Shown here: in pieces, positions 7,728 through 15,464 of the stretch
Layout: every line of letters starts with the position of its first letter
Numbering within the stretch: position 1 is the first letter of the stretch
NCBI GenBank assembly: GCA_030583865.1
Contig: CP129479.1
Coordinates: 632,744 to 696,743, forward strand
DNA length: 64,000 bases
Reading direction: 5' to 3'
Source of the DNA: Thermodesulfobacteriota bacterium
GTDB taxonomy: Bacteria; Desulfobacterota; GWC2-55-46
Notes under the pieces: model-generated
Database searches by the model: none
What the model saw: the letters and a program-made list of their open reading frames with translations, nothing else
Told to the model about the DNA's origin: nothing
Translations under genes and position numbers: made by a program

Positions 7728-9938
7728 TCAACCCGACCTCTTAGAGCGTTCGAGCGCCTCTAAAACGGCCTTCAGAAGGCTTCCTACAGAATAGGGCTTG
7801 GGCAAAAAACTATAGCCTTTTTCCTTGAGGAGAGGCCTCGATGTCTCCTCGGCGTAGCCGCTGGTTATTACCACCGCCATGCCCGGCTTTTTCGTAAGGA
7901 CCTCCTCTGCGAGGTTGAAACCGCTCTTGTCCTTGAGGACCAGGTCCGAAAAAAGGACCTTGAGGTCCGGTTCCCTCTGGAAAGCCTCCATCGCCTCTTT
8001 CGCGTTCCCGGCCTCGACGACCCTGAAACCGTTATTCGCAAGCGCGGCCTTCGTGAACTCCCTTACCGGCAGGTCGTCCTCGACGAGCAGCACCTTTTCC
8101 CCTCCGCCTTTCAAGGGCTTCGCCTCGCGCGCCTCCTCCCCTTCGCGCCGCCTGAGGACAGCCGGGAAATAGATCTTGAATATGGTGCCCCTGCCCGGTT
8201 CGCTCTTGACCGATATCCACCCCCGGTGCTGTTTTATTATGCTGTAGACTATGGAGAGCCCGAACCCCGTCCCCTTGCCCGCCTCCTTGGTTGTAAAGAA
8301 AGGCTCGAATATCCTCGGGAGGAACTCCTTTTCTATGCCGATTCCCGTGTCGGCCACGGTAAGGCAGACCGCCTCTCCGGGGCGGGCGTCCGGTACGGAT
8401 TTGGCCCGGCGCTCGTCGATTACGATGTTTCCCGTTTTTATCGAGAGCGTGCCGCCCTGGGGCATGGCGTCCTTAGCGTTCAGGGCGAGGTTCATGATGA
8501 CCTGCTCGATATTGCTCTCGTCGGCCTCTATGGTCCAGAGGTCCGGGGCCAGGTCGGTCGAGATGGTGATGTCCTCCCCGATTATGTGGGTGATCATGAC
8601 CAGGAGCTCCTCGACGAGCTTGTTCACGTTGAGCGGCACGAGCTCGAAGGGCTGGCCGCGGCTGAAGAGGAGGAGCTGCCTCGTAAGCTTGGAGGCGAGC
8701 ATCACGGAGTTGATTATCCCGTCCACGCGCGGGTACGAAGGATCGGACTTCTCCATTTCCTCTAGGGCCAGCTCGGCATTTCCCCTTATAGCCGTGAGGA
8801 TGTTGTTGAAGTCGTGTGATATGCCTCCCGCGAACCTCCCTATGGCCTCCATTTTCTGCGACTGGCTCAGGCGGGCCTGTATGAGCTCCCTTTCACGCTC
8901 GGCGCGCTTCCTTTCGGTTATGTCGCGGACCATGGCCGTGAAATGGAGCACGCCGCCGAGGGTGAAGTTATTAAGGGCGAGCTCCAGTGGGAACAGCTCT
9001 CCGTTCTTTCTTACGCCCTCGTATTCGAGAATCCTGCCCTGTACCTTGCTCTCCCCGGTCTTCAAAAACGTTTCAAGCCCGACCTTGTGGGCCTTTTTGT
9101 ACTTGTCGGGAACGATTACCGAGACGCCCTGCCCGACGAGCTCTTCCCTGGGATATCCGAATATCCGGGCGGCGCTCTCGTTGCAGTCGATTATCCTGTC
9201 TTTTGCGTCGGCAATGATAATGCCGTCGAAGGCGGTATTGTGGACTAGCCGGTACCTTGTCTCGCTCTCCTTCAAGGCCATCTCGGTCTTTTTCCTCTCG
9301 GTTATGTCCTCGCCGGAGCTCAGTATGCCTGTTACGGTCCCGTTCTCCGCGAGCACGGCATTGTGCCAGAGGACGTCCCTTTCCTCGCCGTTTCTCGTTA
9401 ATACCGGGTTTTCGAAGTAGCCCTCGGCCTCCCTGCCGCCTGAGAGAAGCCTGTCGAACTCGAACCGGACCTCTTTCCTGACCCTCGCCGGCACGAAGTT
9501 CCCGACCCAGTCCCTGCCGAGGACCTCTTCCTCCGCGTACCCGAGCGTCTGGTAGGCGTTCCTGTTTATGAGGCTCACCTTCCCGTCCCGGTCAAGGACG
9601 ACCACCATCACCCCGGCCACTTCGAGGTACTTCTGGAACCGGTCCCGTTCCCTCGAAGCCGCCCTCTCGGCCTCCTCGCGCTTTTCCGCCAGCGCAATGA
9701 GAGGCCTGAATATTAAAAAATAAAGGATGGGGGAGATGATGAGCACAAGGAGCGGGGCGTCTATGAAAATGGCATGGAGGGGCTCCAGAAAGTCACTGTA
9801 AAAATAGAGGAGCAGCATTATGAGGATCTCGACGAAAAAGACCGACAGGACAAGGATCAATATTATCTTTATTGGCGAATAGGTCCTGGCTTCCGTTTTC
9901 TGCTCCGGCTTGCCCTGGCTTGAGGTCTTCTCTTCCAT
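7728..9938 (-). CDS. Membrane-bound PAS hybrid histidine kinase
   Basis: A 736-residue sensor kinase. Two hydrophobic segments (about residues 22-45 and 58-78) anchor it. Two PAS domains follow (about 100-225 and 230-350). Next come a HisKA domain with phospho-acceptor H375 in GGISHDFNNIL, a HATPase domain (NLALNAKDAMPQGG, DTGIGIEKEFLPRIFEPFFTTK) and a C-terminal receiver domain with the acceptor Asp near residue 663 (LFSDLVLKD). The ATG at 9938 is chosen because AGGAAAAGGAAA precedes it and the upstream extension is low-complexity and basic. No partner regulator adjoins it, so the output and signal are unknown. Confidence 0.88.
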   Translation of the reverse strand: MEEKTSSQGKPEQKTEARTYSPIKIILILVLSVFFVEILIMLLLYFYSDFLEPLHAIFIDAPLLVLIISPILYFLIFRPLIALAEKREEAERAASRERDRFQKYLEVAGVMVVVLDRDGKVSLINRNAYQTLGYAEEEVLGRDWVGNFVPARVRKEVRFEFDRLLSGGREAEGYFENPVLTRNGEERDVLWHNAVLAENGTVTGILSSGEDITERKKTEMALKESETRYRLVHNTAFDGIIIADAKDRIIDCNESAARIFGYPREELVGQGVSVIVPDKYKKAHKVGLETFLKTGESKVQGRILEYEGVRKNGELFPLELALNNFTLGGVLHFTAMVRDITERKRAERERELIQARLSQSQKMEAIGRFAGGISHDFNNILTAIRGNAELALEEMEKSDPSYPRVDGIINSVMLASKLTRQLLLFSRGQPFELVPLNVNKLVEELLVMITHIIGEDITISTDLAPDLWTIEADESNIEQVIMNLALNAKDAMPQGGTLSIKTGNIVIDERRAKSVPDARPGEAVCLTVADTGIGIEKEFLPRIFEPFFTTKEAGKGTGFGLSIVYSIIKQHRGWISVKSEPGRGTIFKIYFPAVLRRREGEEAREAKPLKGGGEKVLLVEDDLPVREFTKAALANNGFRVVEAGNAKEAMEAFQREPDLKVLFSDLVLKDKSGFNLAEEVLTKKPGMAVVITSGYAEETSRPLLKEKGYSFLPKPYSVGSLLKAVLEALERSKRSG

Positions 9939-10190
9939 TTTCCTTTTCCTGGAGAAATGTCCTGGCGCTTCTGAGGCGGGTTGAGCTCTTTCCAGGCTGT
10001 TATCCCGTCCGGGCCGCCTGGCGCCGGCGCGGGAAAGGGCTGGTTTGGTCTTGATTTTTGTTCCCAAACTGCGGCTTTTCGCGCGTAACGGGAATGATTA
10101 CCCGCCCGGCCCTGTATGCCAGACTGCCCCCAGGAGGGACGGGCAGAAGGCCTGAACTAAATATTCTGTATTTCTCGGCTTTCGTCAAGC
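9939..10190. other. Divergent intergenic region between kinase and cytochrome genes
   Basis: No gene is supported here. The part next to the cytochrome gene contains the promoter described separately. On the kinase side no clear promoter hexamers were recognised. Confidence 0.4.
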
Positions 10191-10218
10191 TTGACAGGCC
10201 TGAATCTCGGTGTAGATT
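10191..10218 (+). promoter_or_regulatory. Candidate sigma-70-type promoter for monoheme protein
   Basis: A perfect -35 TTGACA (10191-10196), a 16-base spacer and TAGATT (10213-10218, four of six matches to TATAAT) lie about 50 bases before the ATG at 10266. Confidence 0.5.
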
Positions 10219-10265
10219 CAACATAATGCTTTTTGCCAGCCCAATAAAGGAAGGAGAGCGGTATT

Positions 10266-11030
10266 ATGAGAAAGGCGGCTTATTTAATGTTTTTCGCCAT
10301 TGCCGCGCCGTCGGCTGCGTTCGCATACCCCAACGGGACACCCATGTACCTTACGGATACCGGCCCGTTTTGCGCGTCGTGCCATTCCGCCGTGAAGGCC
10401 GAGTACATGCCGGAAGCGCCGCCGGATTTCGCGAAGTCCGAGGTGCCTGAGGCCAAGCACTACGGCCAGGTGCGCGCCAAGCTCCCGCCTTCCCCTTATA
10501 TAGAGCTTACGGATGAAGAAAAAGAGGAAGTCATACGGGTAGCCAGGCTTATAGATTCCCGGTCGTCCGTTGTTATTACGGCCCCGGAAAGCGTAAAGGC
10601 CGGGGCAGAGACGATCGTCGAGGTCAAGGCGAGGGGCGGAAACGGCCCGGCAATCGGCATCATGCTCGTGGACCGGGCCATGAGGTTCCAGTCCAGGCCT
10701 GTCTCATCCTCGGGATGGCAGGTGCTTGGCGAACCGGAGGTCAGGGGGCAGGACGGCAAGTCCCAGCGGAGCTGGTTTGAGAAAAGGTCAGAAGGCCTCC
10801 CCGCGAACCTCAATTACGCGGCCATAGAGGGGCAGGAATTCGACCTGGGAAGGGACCTCCTGCCCGGTGGTACCGTCACCTACAGGCTAAGGGCTCCTCT
10901 TGCCCCCGGCGTCTACACAATGGCCGCAGCCTTCCTGTACGGAACGGAAAACGCCGATACGGCGGGATTTTTCCAGCGGCCCTCAGGCAGGATACTGTTT
11001 TCCGAAGAGGTGAGGGTCCGGGTCGAATGA
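10266..11030 (+). CDS. Exported monoheme c-type cytochrome-like protein
   Basis: A 254-residue protein with a typical signal peptide (MRKAAYLMFFAIAAPSAAFA). A single haem motif, CASCH, is near residue 37 and is followed by MPEAPPDF. The rest (about 95-254) has a beta-rich, Ig-like appearance and no further CxxCH. It is probably periplasmic. AGGAGAG lies upstream of the ATG. The role, in electron transfer or sensing, cannot be told from the sequence. A matching promoter lies at 10191-10218. Confidence 0.75.
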   Translation: MRKAAYLMFFAIAAPSAAFAYPNGTPMYLTDTGPFCASCHSAVKAEYMPEAPPDFAKSEVPEAKHYGQVRAKLPPSPYIELTDEEKEEVIRVARLIDSRSSVVITAPESVKAGAETIVEVKARGGNGPAIGIMLVDRAMRFQSRPVSSSGWQVLGEPEVRGQDGKSQRSWFEKRSEGLPANLNYAAIEGQEFDLGRDLLPGGTVTYRLRAPLAPGVYTMAAAFLYGTENADTAGFFQRPSGRILFSEEVRVRVE

Positions 11031-11355
11031 GCTGGAGCGCAAAAAAAATCATTTCTGGACGAAAAAACCGTTTTTTTTCTATTTACTCCGGACATGATTC
11101 AGGTTATCCTCGCGTCCATTATTCATATGGTTACGGCATATTGCCTGGTAATTCAAATCCTTTTTCGGCGCAGTCCGGCAAAGGATTTTTTATATAAGGG
11201 AGAATATATGCGCCTACGGGTTTCGCGTGGTGAAGTAGGCCCCTTGGGAAGGAGGCGGGTGAATCCTTTCAGGGGGGTTTGAAAAACCGTTGCATCAGGA
11301 TTTTGCCAGGGGTAGTCAAAAACCAGAAGCAAAAAACTTTTAAAGGGAGAAGAAA
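11031..11355. other. AT-rich leader/structured intergenic region
   Basis: No credible gene is seen. The 11040-11200 part is AT-rich. From about 11208 a possible RNA structure appears, with GCGCCTAC pairing to GTAGGCCC, followed by CCTTGGGAAGG. It lies upstream of the small lipoprotein gene and may be its 5' leader. No known riboswitch family was recognised. Confidence 0.35.
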
Positions 11356-11568
11356 ATGAAAAAGCTCGGATTCGCTCTCGTAGTAGCGCTCTTCGGTCTC
11401 TCGACGCTCGTGACCGCCTGCCAGAGGCAGGAACCGGCCCAGGAACAGCCGGCACCCCCGGCAGCTGAGCAGCCCGCTCCTCCGACCGACCAGCAGCCTC
11501 CTGCCGATCAGGCCGCTCCTCCGGCTGACCAGCAGACGGCACCTCCGGCCGGACAGCCCCAGAACTGA
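11356..11568 (+). CDS. Small Pro/Gln/Ala-rich lipoprotein
   Basis: A 70-residue precursor with a lipoprotein signal (MKKLGFALVVALFGLSTLVTAC). Cleavage before Cys22 would leave a mature chain of about 49 residues, almost entirely low-complexity repeats of PA, PPAD, QQ and E. It is probably an outer-membrane- or periplasm-tethered flexible lipoprotein; no function is recognised. AAAGGGAGAAG precedes the ATG, and a strong intrinsic terminator follows at 11606-11657, so it forms a single-gene transcription unit. Confidence 0.75.
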   Translation: MKKLGFALVVALFGLSTLVTACQRQEPAQEQPAPPAAEQPAPPTDQQPPADQAAPPADQQTAPPAGQPQN

Positions 11569-11605
11569 CCACGACCTGGCCTTAAGGCCGTAATGGTCTG
11601 AACCG

Positions 11606-11657
11606 AAAAACGGCGGATCGGAAGGGGGAAGACCCCCGGAACATCCGCCGCTTTTTT
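11606..11657 (+). terminator. Intrinsic terminator after small lipoprotein
   Basis: Stem arms CGGCGGAT (11611-11618) and ATCCGCCG (11643-11650), with an inner GGGGG/CCCCC pair, are followed by C and six T. Confidence 0.85.
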
Positions 11658-11659
11658 AC

Positions 11660-11806
11660 TGGCTGCTGAAAAAGCCCAATCTGCTGTGTAGTCTTCAAAG
11701 TTCGTCACTGCGGCGAAAAGTACGCCTCATTCCTAAATTTTCGATTCCTTGCATCTTGAGATTTTTGAGCAGCCTGAACGTGGGTTTTGAGTCTTTTAGC
11801 AAGCCT
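11660..11806. repeat. Family A palindromic repeat, copy A2
   Basis: Left arm GGCTGCTGAAAAAG and right arm TTTTTGAGCAGCCT are separated by about 90 divergent bases that keep GCGAAAAGTACGCCTCATTCC. The tail TTTTAGCAAGCCT follows. It is more diverged than A1, A3 and A4. Confidence 0.75.
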
Positions 11807-11864
11807 TTAAAAGCCCAAAGCCGGTTCTGATTTCTGTCCGTCCATCAAGGCCGGGAGGCCTTCC

Positions 11865-12599
11865 ATGGAAGAGAAGGGCGTCTACATAGCGACCTCCGGA
11901 TGGCAGTACGGCCACTGGATCGGGCCATTCTATCCGGAGCATATCGCGAAATCGAAGCTATTCGAATTCTACTCCACCCGCTTCAATACCGTCGAGGTCA
12001 ATAACTCCTTTTACAGGCTCCCCGAGAAGGCCACATTCGCCCACTGGAAGGAAAAAAGCCCTGAAAAGTTCATCTTCGCCCTCAAGTCGAGCCGCTTCAT
12101 AACCCATGTGAAAAGGCTCAAGGACCCGGCAGTGCCGGTCAGGAACTTTATGGAGAGGGCCGTTGCGCTTGAAGAAAAGCTCGGGCCCATCCTATTTCAG
12201 CTGCCGCCCAGGTGGAACCTTAATACCGAACGGCTCGCAATTTTCCTCGAGGCCCTTCCCCGGGGTTTCAGGTTCGCATTCGAGTGCAGGGACCCGAGCT
12301 GGTTCCATCCCGAGGTATACAGGCTTCTTAAGGAGCATAACTCGGCCTTTTGCATATTCGATTTCGACTTCCTGCTCTCGCCCAGGGAGGTCACTGCGGA
12401 CTTCATCTACATCAGGCTCCACGGCCCGGCGGGCAAATACAGGGGGCAGTATTCGGACGAGACGCTCCGTGACTGGGCCCGGTTCATAAGGAAATGGAAG
12501 GGGAAGGCCAGGGCCGTTTACTGCTATTTCGACAACGACGAGGCCGGGTACGCGGCAGCGGACGCACTGAGGCTCAAGCACATCCTTGGCCTTGAATAG
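11865..12599 (+). CDS. DUF72 family protein (YecE-like)
   Basis: A 244-residue single-domain protein of the DUF72 TIM-barrel family. It starts with the characteristic ATSGWQYGHWIGPFYPE and continues with FNTVEVNNSFYRLP, FALKSSRFITH and the late DFIYIRLHGP. The family's biochemical activity is not established. The length is normal. The ATG at 11865 follows GGGAGG. It is transcribed toward the convergent TIM-barrel gene, with only 16 bases between the stops. Confidence 0.88.
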   Translation: MEEKGVYIATSGWQYGHWIGPFYPEHIAKSKLFEFYSTRFNTVEVNNSFYRLPEKATFAHWKEKSPEKFIFALKSSRFITHVKRLKDPAVPVRNFMERAVALEEKLGPILFQLPPRWNLNTERLAIFLEALPRGFRFAFECRDPSWFHPEVYRLLKEHNSAFCIFDFDFLLSPREVTADFIYIRLHGPAGKYRGQYSDETLRDWARFIRKWKGKARAVYCYFDNDEAGYAAADALRLKHILGLE

Positions 12600-12615
12600 C
12601 GCGCATCCCTGCCTA

Positions 12616-13485
12616 TCAATGCGACGTTTTCCTCAGCACGCCGCCGGTACAGAGCTTCAAGGCCCTCAGTAGCTCTATCGTCCTCCTCGCGGCCTCCTCG
12701 GGCTTCCGGGGGTCGTAGAGGTCCACGGTTATGAAGCCGCGGTACGAGCGCCTTTCGAATAGCGAAAGAATTCCCTTGAAGTCCAGTTCGGCCGCGTCCG
12801 GCATGAAACGCAGGCGTTTTCTGCCCAACAGGTCCTCGAGATGGACGTGGAATATCCTGCCGTCAAGGAGGTTTATCGTGGACTCCGGCTCCTCTCCGAG
12901 GGCGTGGCTGTGCCCCAGGTCCAAATTGGCGCCCAGGAAGCGCGAGCCTATCTCGCTTATGAGGCACGATAGCTCGGAGCCGGATTCGATAAGCAGCCCC
13001 GGCTCGTACTCAAGGCCTATGAAGACCCTCTTCTCCTCTGCGTACCGCATGATGCTCTTAAGCGACCCCTTCAGGAACTCTATCCCCTCTTCCGGGGTCG
13101 TCTCGGGCTGTATCGGCCCGGAGGTCACGCTAACGTTCGATGAGCCGAGCGCCTTCGCGAGGTCTATGCATTTTTTGGTGTAGTCAACCCGCCATGCCCT
13201 TACGCCGGGGTCTGGGTCCGCTAGGCACGGCTCGAAGAGCGGCTCGTTGGCCCCCGATTCGTAATATCCACGGACCGTGTTCGCGTTTATGTTGGAGACC
13301 TGGATGCCGGTCCGCGCGAGCACCGTCTTGAGCCTCTTGAGCTCAGGTTCCTTCAGGCTGTGCATGTAGAGGTGGGGTATGTCTGCGAGTATCTCGACCC
13401 CCTCGTACCCTGCCGCGGCTATCTTTTCCACTGCCTCGAATACGGAGTAGCTTGTGAACGCGTTAGTGCTGAACGAGAACCTCAT
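12616..13485 (-). CDS. Sugar phosphate isomerase/epimerase-like TIM-barrel protein
   Basis: A 289-residue AP-endonuclease-2/xylose-isomerase-like TIM barrel. It opens FSTNAFTSYSVFEAVEKIAAAGYEGVEI and carries metal-ligand-type residues in IGLEYEPG, ANLDLGHSHAL, GRIFHVHLED and a late FITVDLY. Substrate is unknown. Its ATG overlaps the stop of the upstream inositol-3-phosphate synthase gene by four bases, so the two are co-translated and probably act on related polyol or sugar phosphates. A similar pairing occurs in prenyl-polyol type clusters, but the other genes of such clusters are absent here. Confidence 0.75.
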   Translation of the reverse strand: MRFSFSTNAFTSYSVFEAVEKIAAAGYEGVEILADIPHLYMHSLKEPELKRLKTVLARTGIQVSNINANTVRGYYESGANEPLFEPCLADPDPGVRAWRVDYTKKCIDLAKALGSSNVSVTSGPIQPETTPEEGIEFLKGSLKSIMRYAEEKRVFIGLEYEPGLLIESGSELSCLISEIGSRFLGANLDLGHSHALGEEPESTINLLDGRIFHVHLEDLLGRKRLRFMPDAAELDFKGILSLFERRSYRGFITVDLYDPRKPEEAARRTIELLRALKLCTGGVLRKTSH

Positions 13486-14690
13486 GTATGCACCCCGCTC
13501 TCTTTTGCTTTTTCAGCGTACCTGAAGAGCATCTCGGCCTGCTTGAAATAACGGTGCTCGTCCACGCCGACCGGCGCCTTGAAAAAAGAGGCGAGATGGG
13601 TCATGGGGCCGCCCTCGCCCCTTCTTTTCGAGAGCTCTGAAAGCCTTACGAGGTCGAGTATGAGAGGGGCCGCGAGCAGGGAATCGTATCCCTGCCATAT
13701 GAACTGCATGGTCATCCGCGAGCCGAGGAAACCCCTGAAGTGGATGAAATTCCACGCGGTCTTCATGTCGTCGAGCGAGGGGACGAAGTCGATGCGGACC
13801 CTTGAATGGGGGGCGTACCCAAGTACCTTCTGGAGGATGCCGTCCTTGCTGAGTATCTTCGATTCCCTGTTCTCAGGGTCGCTCAGGACCCTCCCGTCCA
13901 TGTTCCCCAGGAGGTTGACCCCTTCCCAGCTCAGCACCTCTAAATTCCTGTAGAGGAACATCGGCGCGAGTGCGGACTTGACGAGCGTTTCCCCGGTCTT
14001 GCCGTCGTTTCCCATGACCGGCACGCCGTTTTTGCCGGCGAGTTCCACGAGAGCCGGCAGGAGGGCGTTCGAGGGGGTGAAGTTTATGTACGGGCAGCCC
14101 TCGAGGATGGCGGCGTAGGCGTATATGGCCGAGGCCCGGACCTCTTCCGAACGGTCCTCCATGACGCATTCCTCGAAGCAGTCGGGAGTCTGGTGCGAGG
14201 GCCTCGCCTCAAGGGGCGGCTCGGTCGAGGCGAGGTTCACGACGACCACGCAGTCGAGAGAATTCCTTTCCCTGAACCCGGCTATGTCCTTCCTGAGCTT
14301 CAACGCCTGCGCTTCAAGGGTCATGGCCCGCTCTGTTGCGGCATCAGCCGAAAGGAGCTCTATCGTCCTCCCGCAGTTCGTGGTTATGCCGTGGCGGATG
14401 TTAGGCGAGACCTCGATGAGCCCGCCTTCGATGGCGGAGAGTAGCTCGGAGGGGAGCCCGGCCGACTTGAAAAGGGAGACGGCGCTCTCGAGGGGCGAGC
14501 CGGTCCTTATGTCCCATCCGCCGAATGCCATCTCCTCGGGCTCGGCGAGCGCGAGACCATTGAAGGGCGGAAGCTCCGTGACCATGCCGGTCCTGTCGGA
14601 AAGCCCCTTTTTAAGGGCCAGGGCGCCGGCGATGACGGCGGTAGCTATGTAGCCCGAGACGCCTATGAAGAACACCCCTGTCTTACCCAT
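13482..14690 (-). CDS. ino1: Inositol-3-phosphate synthase family protein
   Basis: A 402-residue NAD-dependent enzyme of the myo-inositol-1-phosphate synthase family. The N-terminal Rossmann motif is GVSGYIATAVIAG. The later segments NFTPSNA, MGNDGKTGETLVKSALAPMF, NLLGNMDG and SKILSKDGIL are typical of the catalytic and NAD-binding regions. It would convert glucose-6-phosphate to inositol-3-phosphate, feeding inositol lipids or compatible solutes. The ATG at 14690 has no ribosome site of its own; it sits inside the end of a 22-codon upstream ORF with a strong one. It is in an operon with the downstream TIM-barrel gene. Confidence 0.85.
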   Translation of the reverse strand: MGKTGVFFIGVSGYIATAVIAGALALKKGLSDRTGMVTELPPFNGLALAEPEEMAFGGWDIRTGSPLESAVSLFKSAGLPSELLSAIEGGLIEVSPNIRHGITTNCGRTIELLSADAATERAMTLEAQALKLRKDIAGFRERNSLDCVVVVNLASTEPPLEARPSHQTPDCFEECVMEDRSEEVRASAIYAYAAILEGCPYINFTPSNALLPALVELAGKNGVPVMGNDGKTGETLVKSALAPMFLYRNLEVLSWEGVNLLGNMDGRVLSDPENRESKILSKDGILQKVLGYAPHSRVRIDFVPSLDDMKTAWNFIHFRGFLGSRMTMQFIWQGYDSLLAAPLILDLVRLSELSKRRGEGGPMTHLASFFKAPVGVDEHRYFKQAEMLFRYAEKAKESGVHT

Positions 14691-14751
14691 CGACAGGGCG
14701 CGCCTTCAGGACAGGACCAGCGATGACGGCCAGCATAAGAAATCGTACCAT
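14683..14751 (-). CDS. Possible 22-codon leader ORF coupled to inositol-3-phosphate synthase
   Basis: On the minus strand ATG 14751 follows AAGAGGAGG by five bases, an ideal ribosome site. It encodes MVRFLMLAVIAGPVLKARPV plus two residues. Its stop TAA (14685-14683) overlaps the ATGGGTAAG start of the synthase gene, which has no ribosome site of its own. This arrangement fits translational coupling. The peptide itself resembles nothing known. Confidence 0.4.
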   Translation of the reverse strand: MVRFLMLAVIAGPVLKARPVDG

Positions 14752-15068
14752 CCCGGCCTCCTCTTTTTCCAGGCACCGGGCCCGTTTTTCCGTGGGCCCC
14801 TTCCGCCTTTGGGGACCAGGCAGGGCCGGTCATCTTTTCTGTGGGGGTTTAAGGATTGCGTCCGGTAAAGAGCCGATCCGGGCGCAGTGCTCCTGGGCTG
14901 GCTGCCGGTTAAGGCCCGGCGTCGGTTACCCTTATTGGATTCTATGGCAAGAACGGTGTTTGTCAAGAAGCCGGGAATGTATTCCGTGGCCATGGAAAGG
15001 ACGGCGAGCGCGGGGCCTCTACGGGCTGCATTGCGCTTGAGGGTTAAGGCGGTACACGGCCTGAAGGC
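14752..15068. other. Intergenic region with no recognised gene
   Basis: The stretch separates the leader ORF of the inositol synthase operon from the small zinc-ribbon gene. Both flanking genes are on the minus strand. No good coding frame, repeat or terminator with a T-run was found. A promoter for the operon is expected here but was not clearly recognised. Confidence 0.4.
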
Positions 15069-15248
15069 TCAGGCGTTCCCGCCTTTTTCGAGGTTCTTTA
15101 CCATATCCGTGAACATGGTGCCCCGTATCGTGGTCTGCTCTCCGCACTTGGGGCATTTTATGACCGCGCCGTCCTTCAATTCGCGCGCCTTCTTCTTGAA
15201 GACGTTCTCGCATACCGGGCAGGTTATGTCGATTATTACTTCGGACAT
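15069..15248 (-). CDS. Small zinc-ribbon protein
   Basis: A 59-residue protein beginning MSEVIIDITCPVCENVFKKK. The two CxxC pairs, CPVC (10-13) and CPKC (32-35), form a zinc-ribbon knuckle pair, and a short charged tail follows (VKNLEKGGNA). GGAG lies eight bases before the ATG. Such one-domain ribbons often act as RNA- or protein-binding accessory factors, but no specific role can be given. Confidence 0.7.
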   Translation of the reverse strand: MSEVIIDITCPVCENVFKKKARELKDGAVIKCPKCGEQTTIRGTMFTDMVKNLEKGGNA

Positions 15249-15464
15249 TTCAGCGGCTCCCTTCCAGATGATTTCATCATATTTTTTAACACAAAAGGGG
15301 GCGGGATGGCAACAACGGTCCGGCTCGCCGGAACGTGGGCTGGTTTAGCCTGCCAAAGTAGAGTTTAGATACGTCCGACGATTACATGTTTGACAACCCT
15401 GATGAGATGGTGTTAGCATTTCGAAATCCTGAATACAATTGGCGCCTTCCGGGGTTGATGAGAC

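Noticed and set aside
8251-9420. 389-codon plus-strand open frame
   Set aside because: It is antisense to the hybrid histidine kinase, whose domains and ribosome site are clear; the translation is Ser/Arg-rich with no recognisable fold.
11094-11282. 62-codon plus-strand frame before the small lipoprotein
   Set aside because: There is no ribosome site, the C-terminal half is Arg/Gly-rich, and the region looks like a leader with RNA structure.
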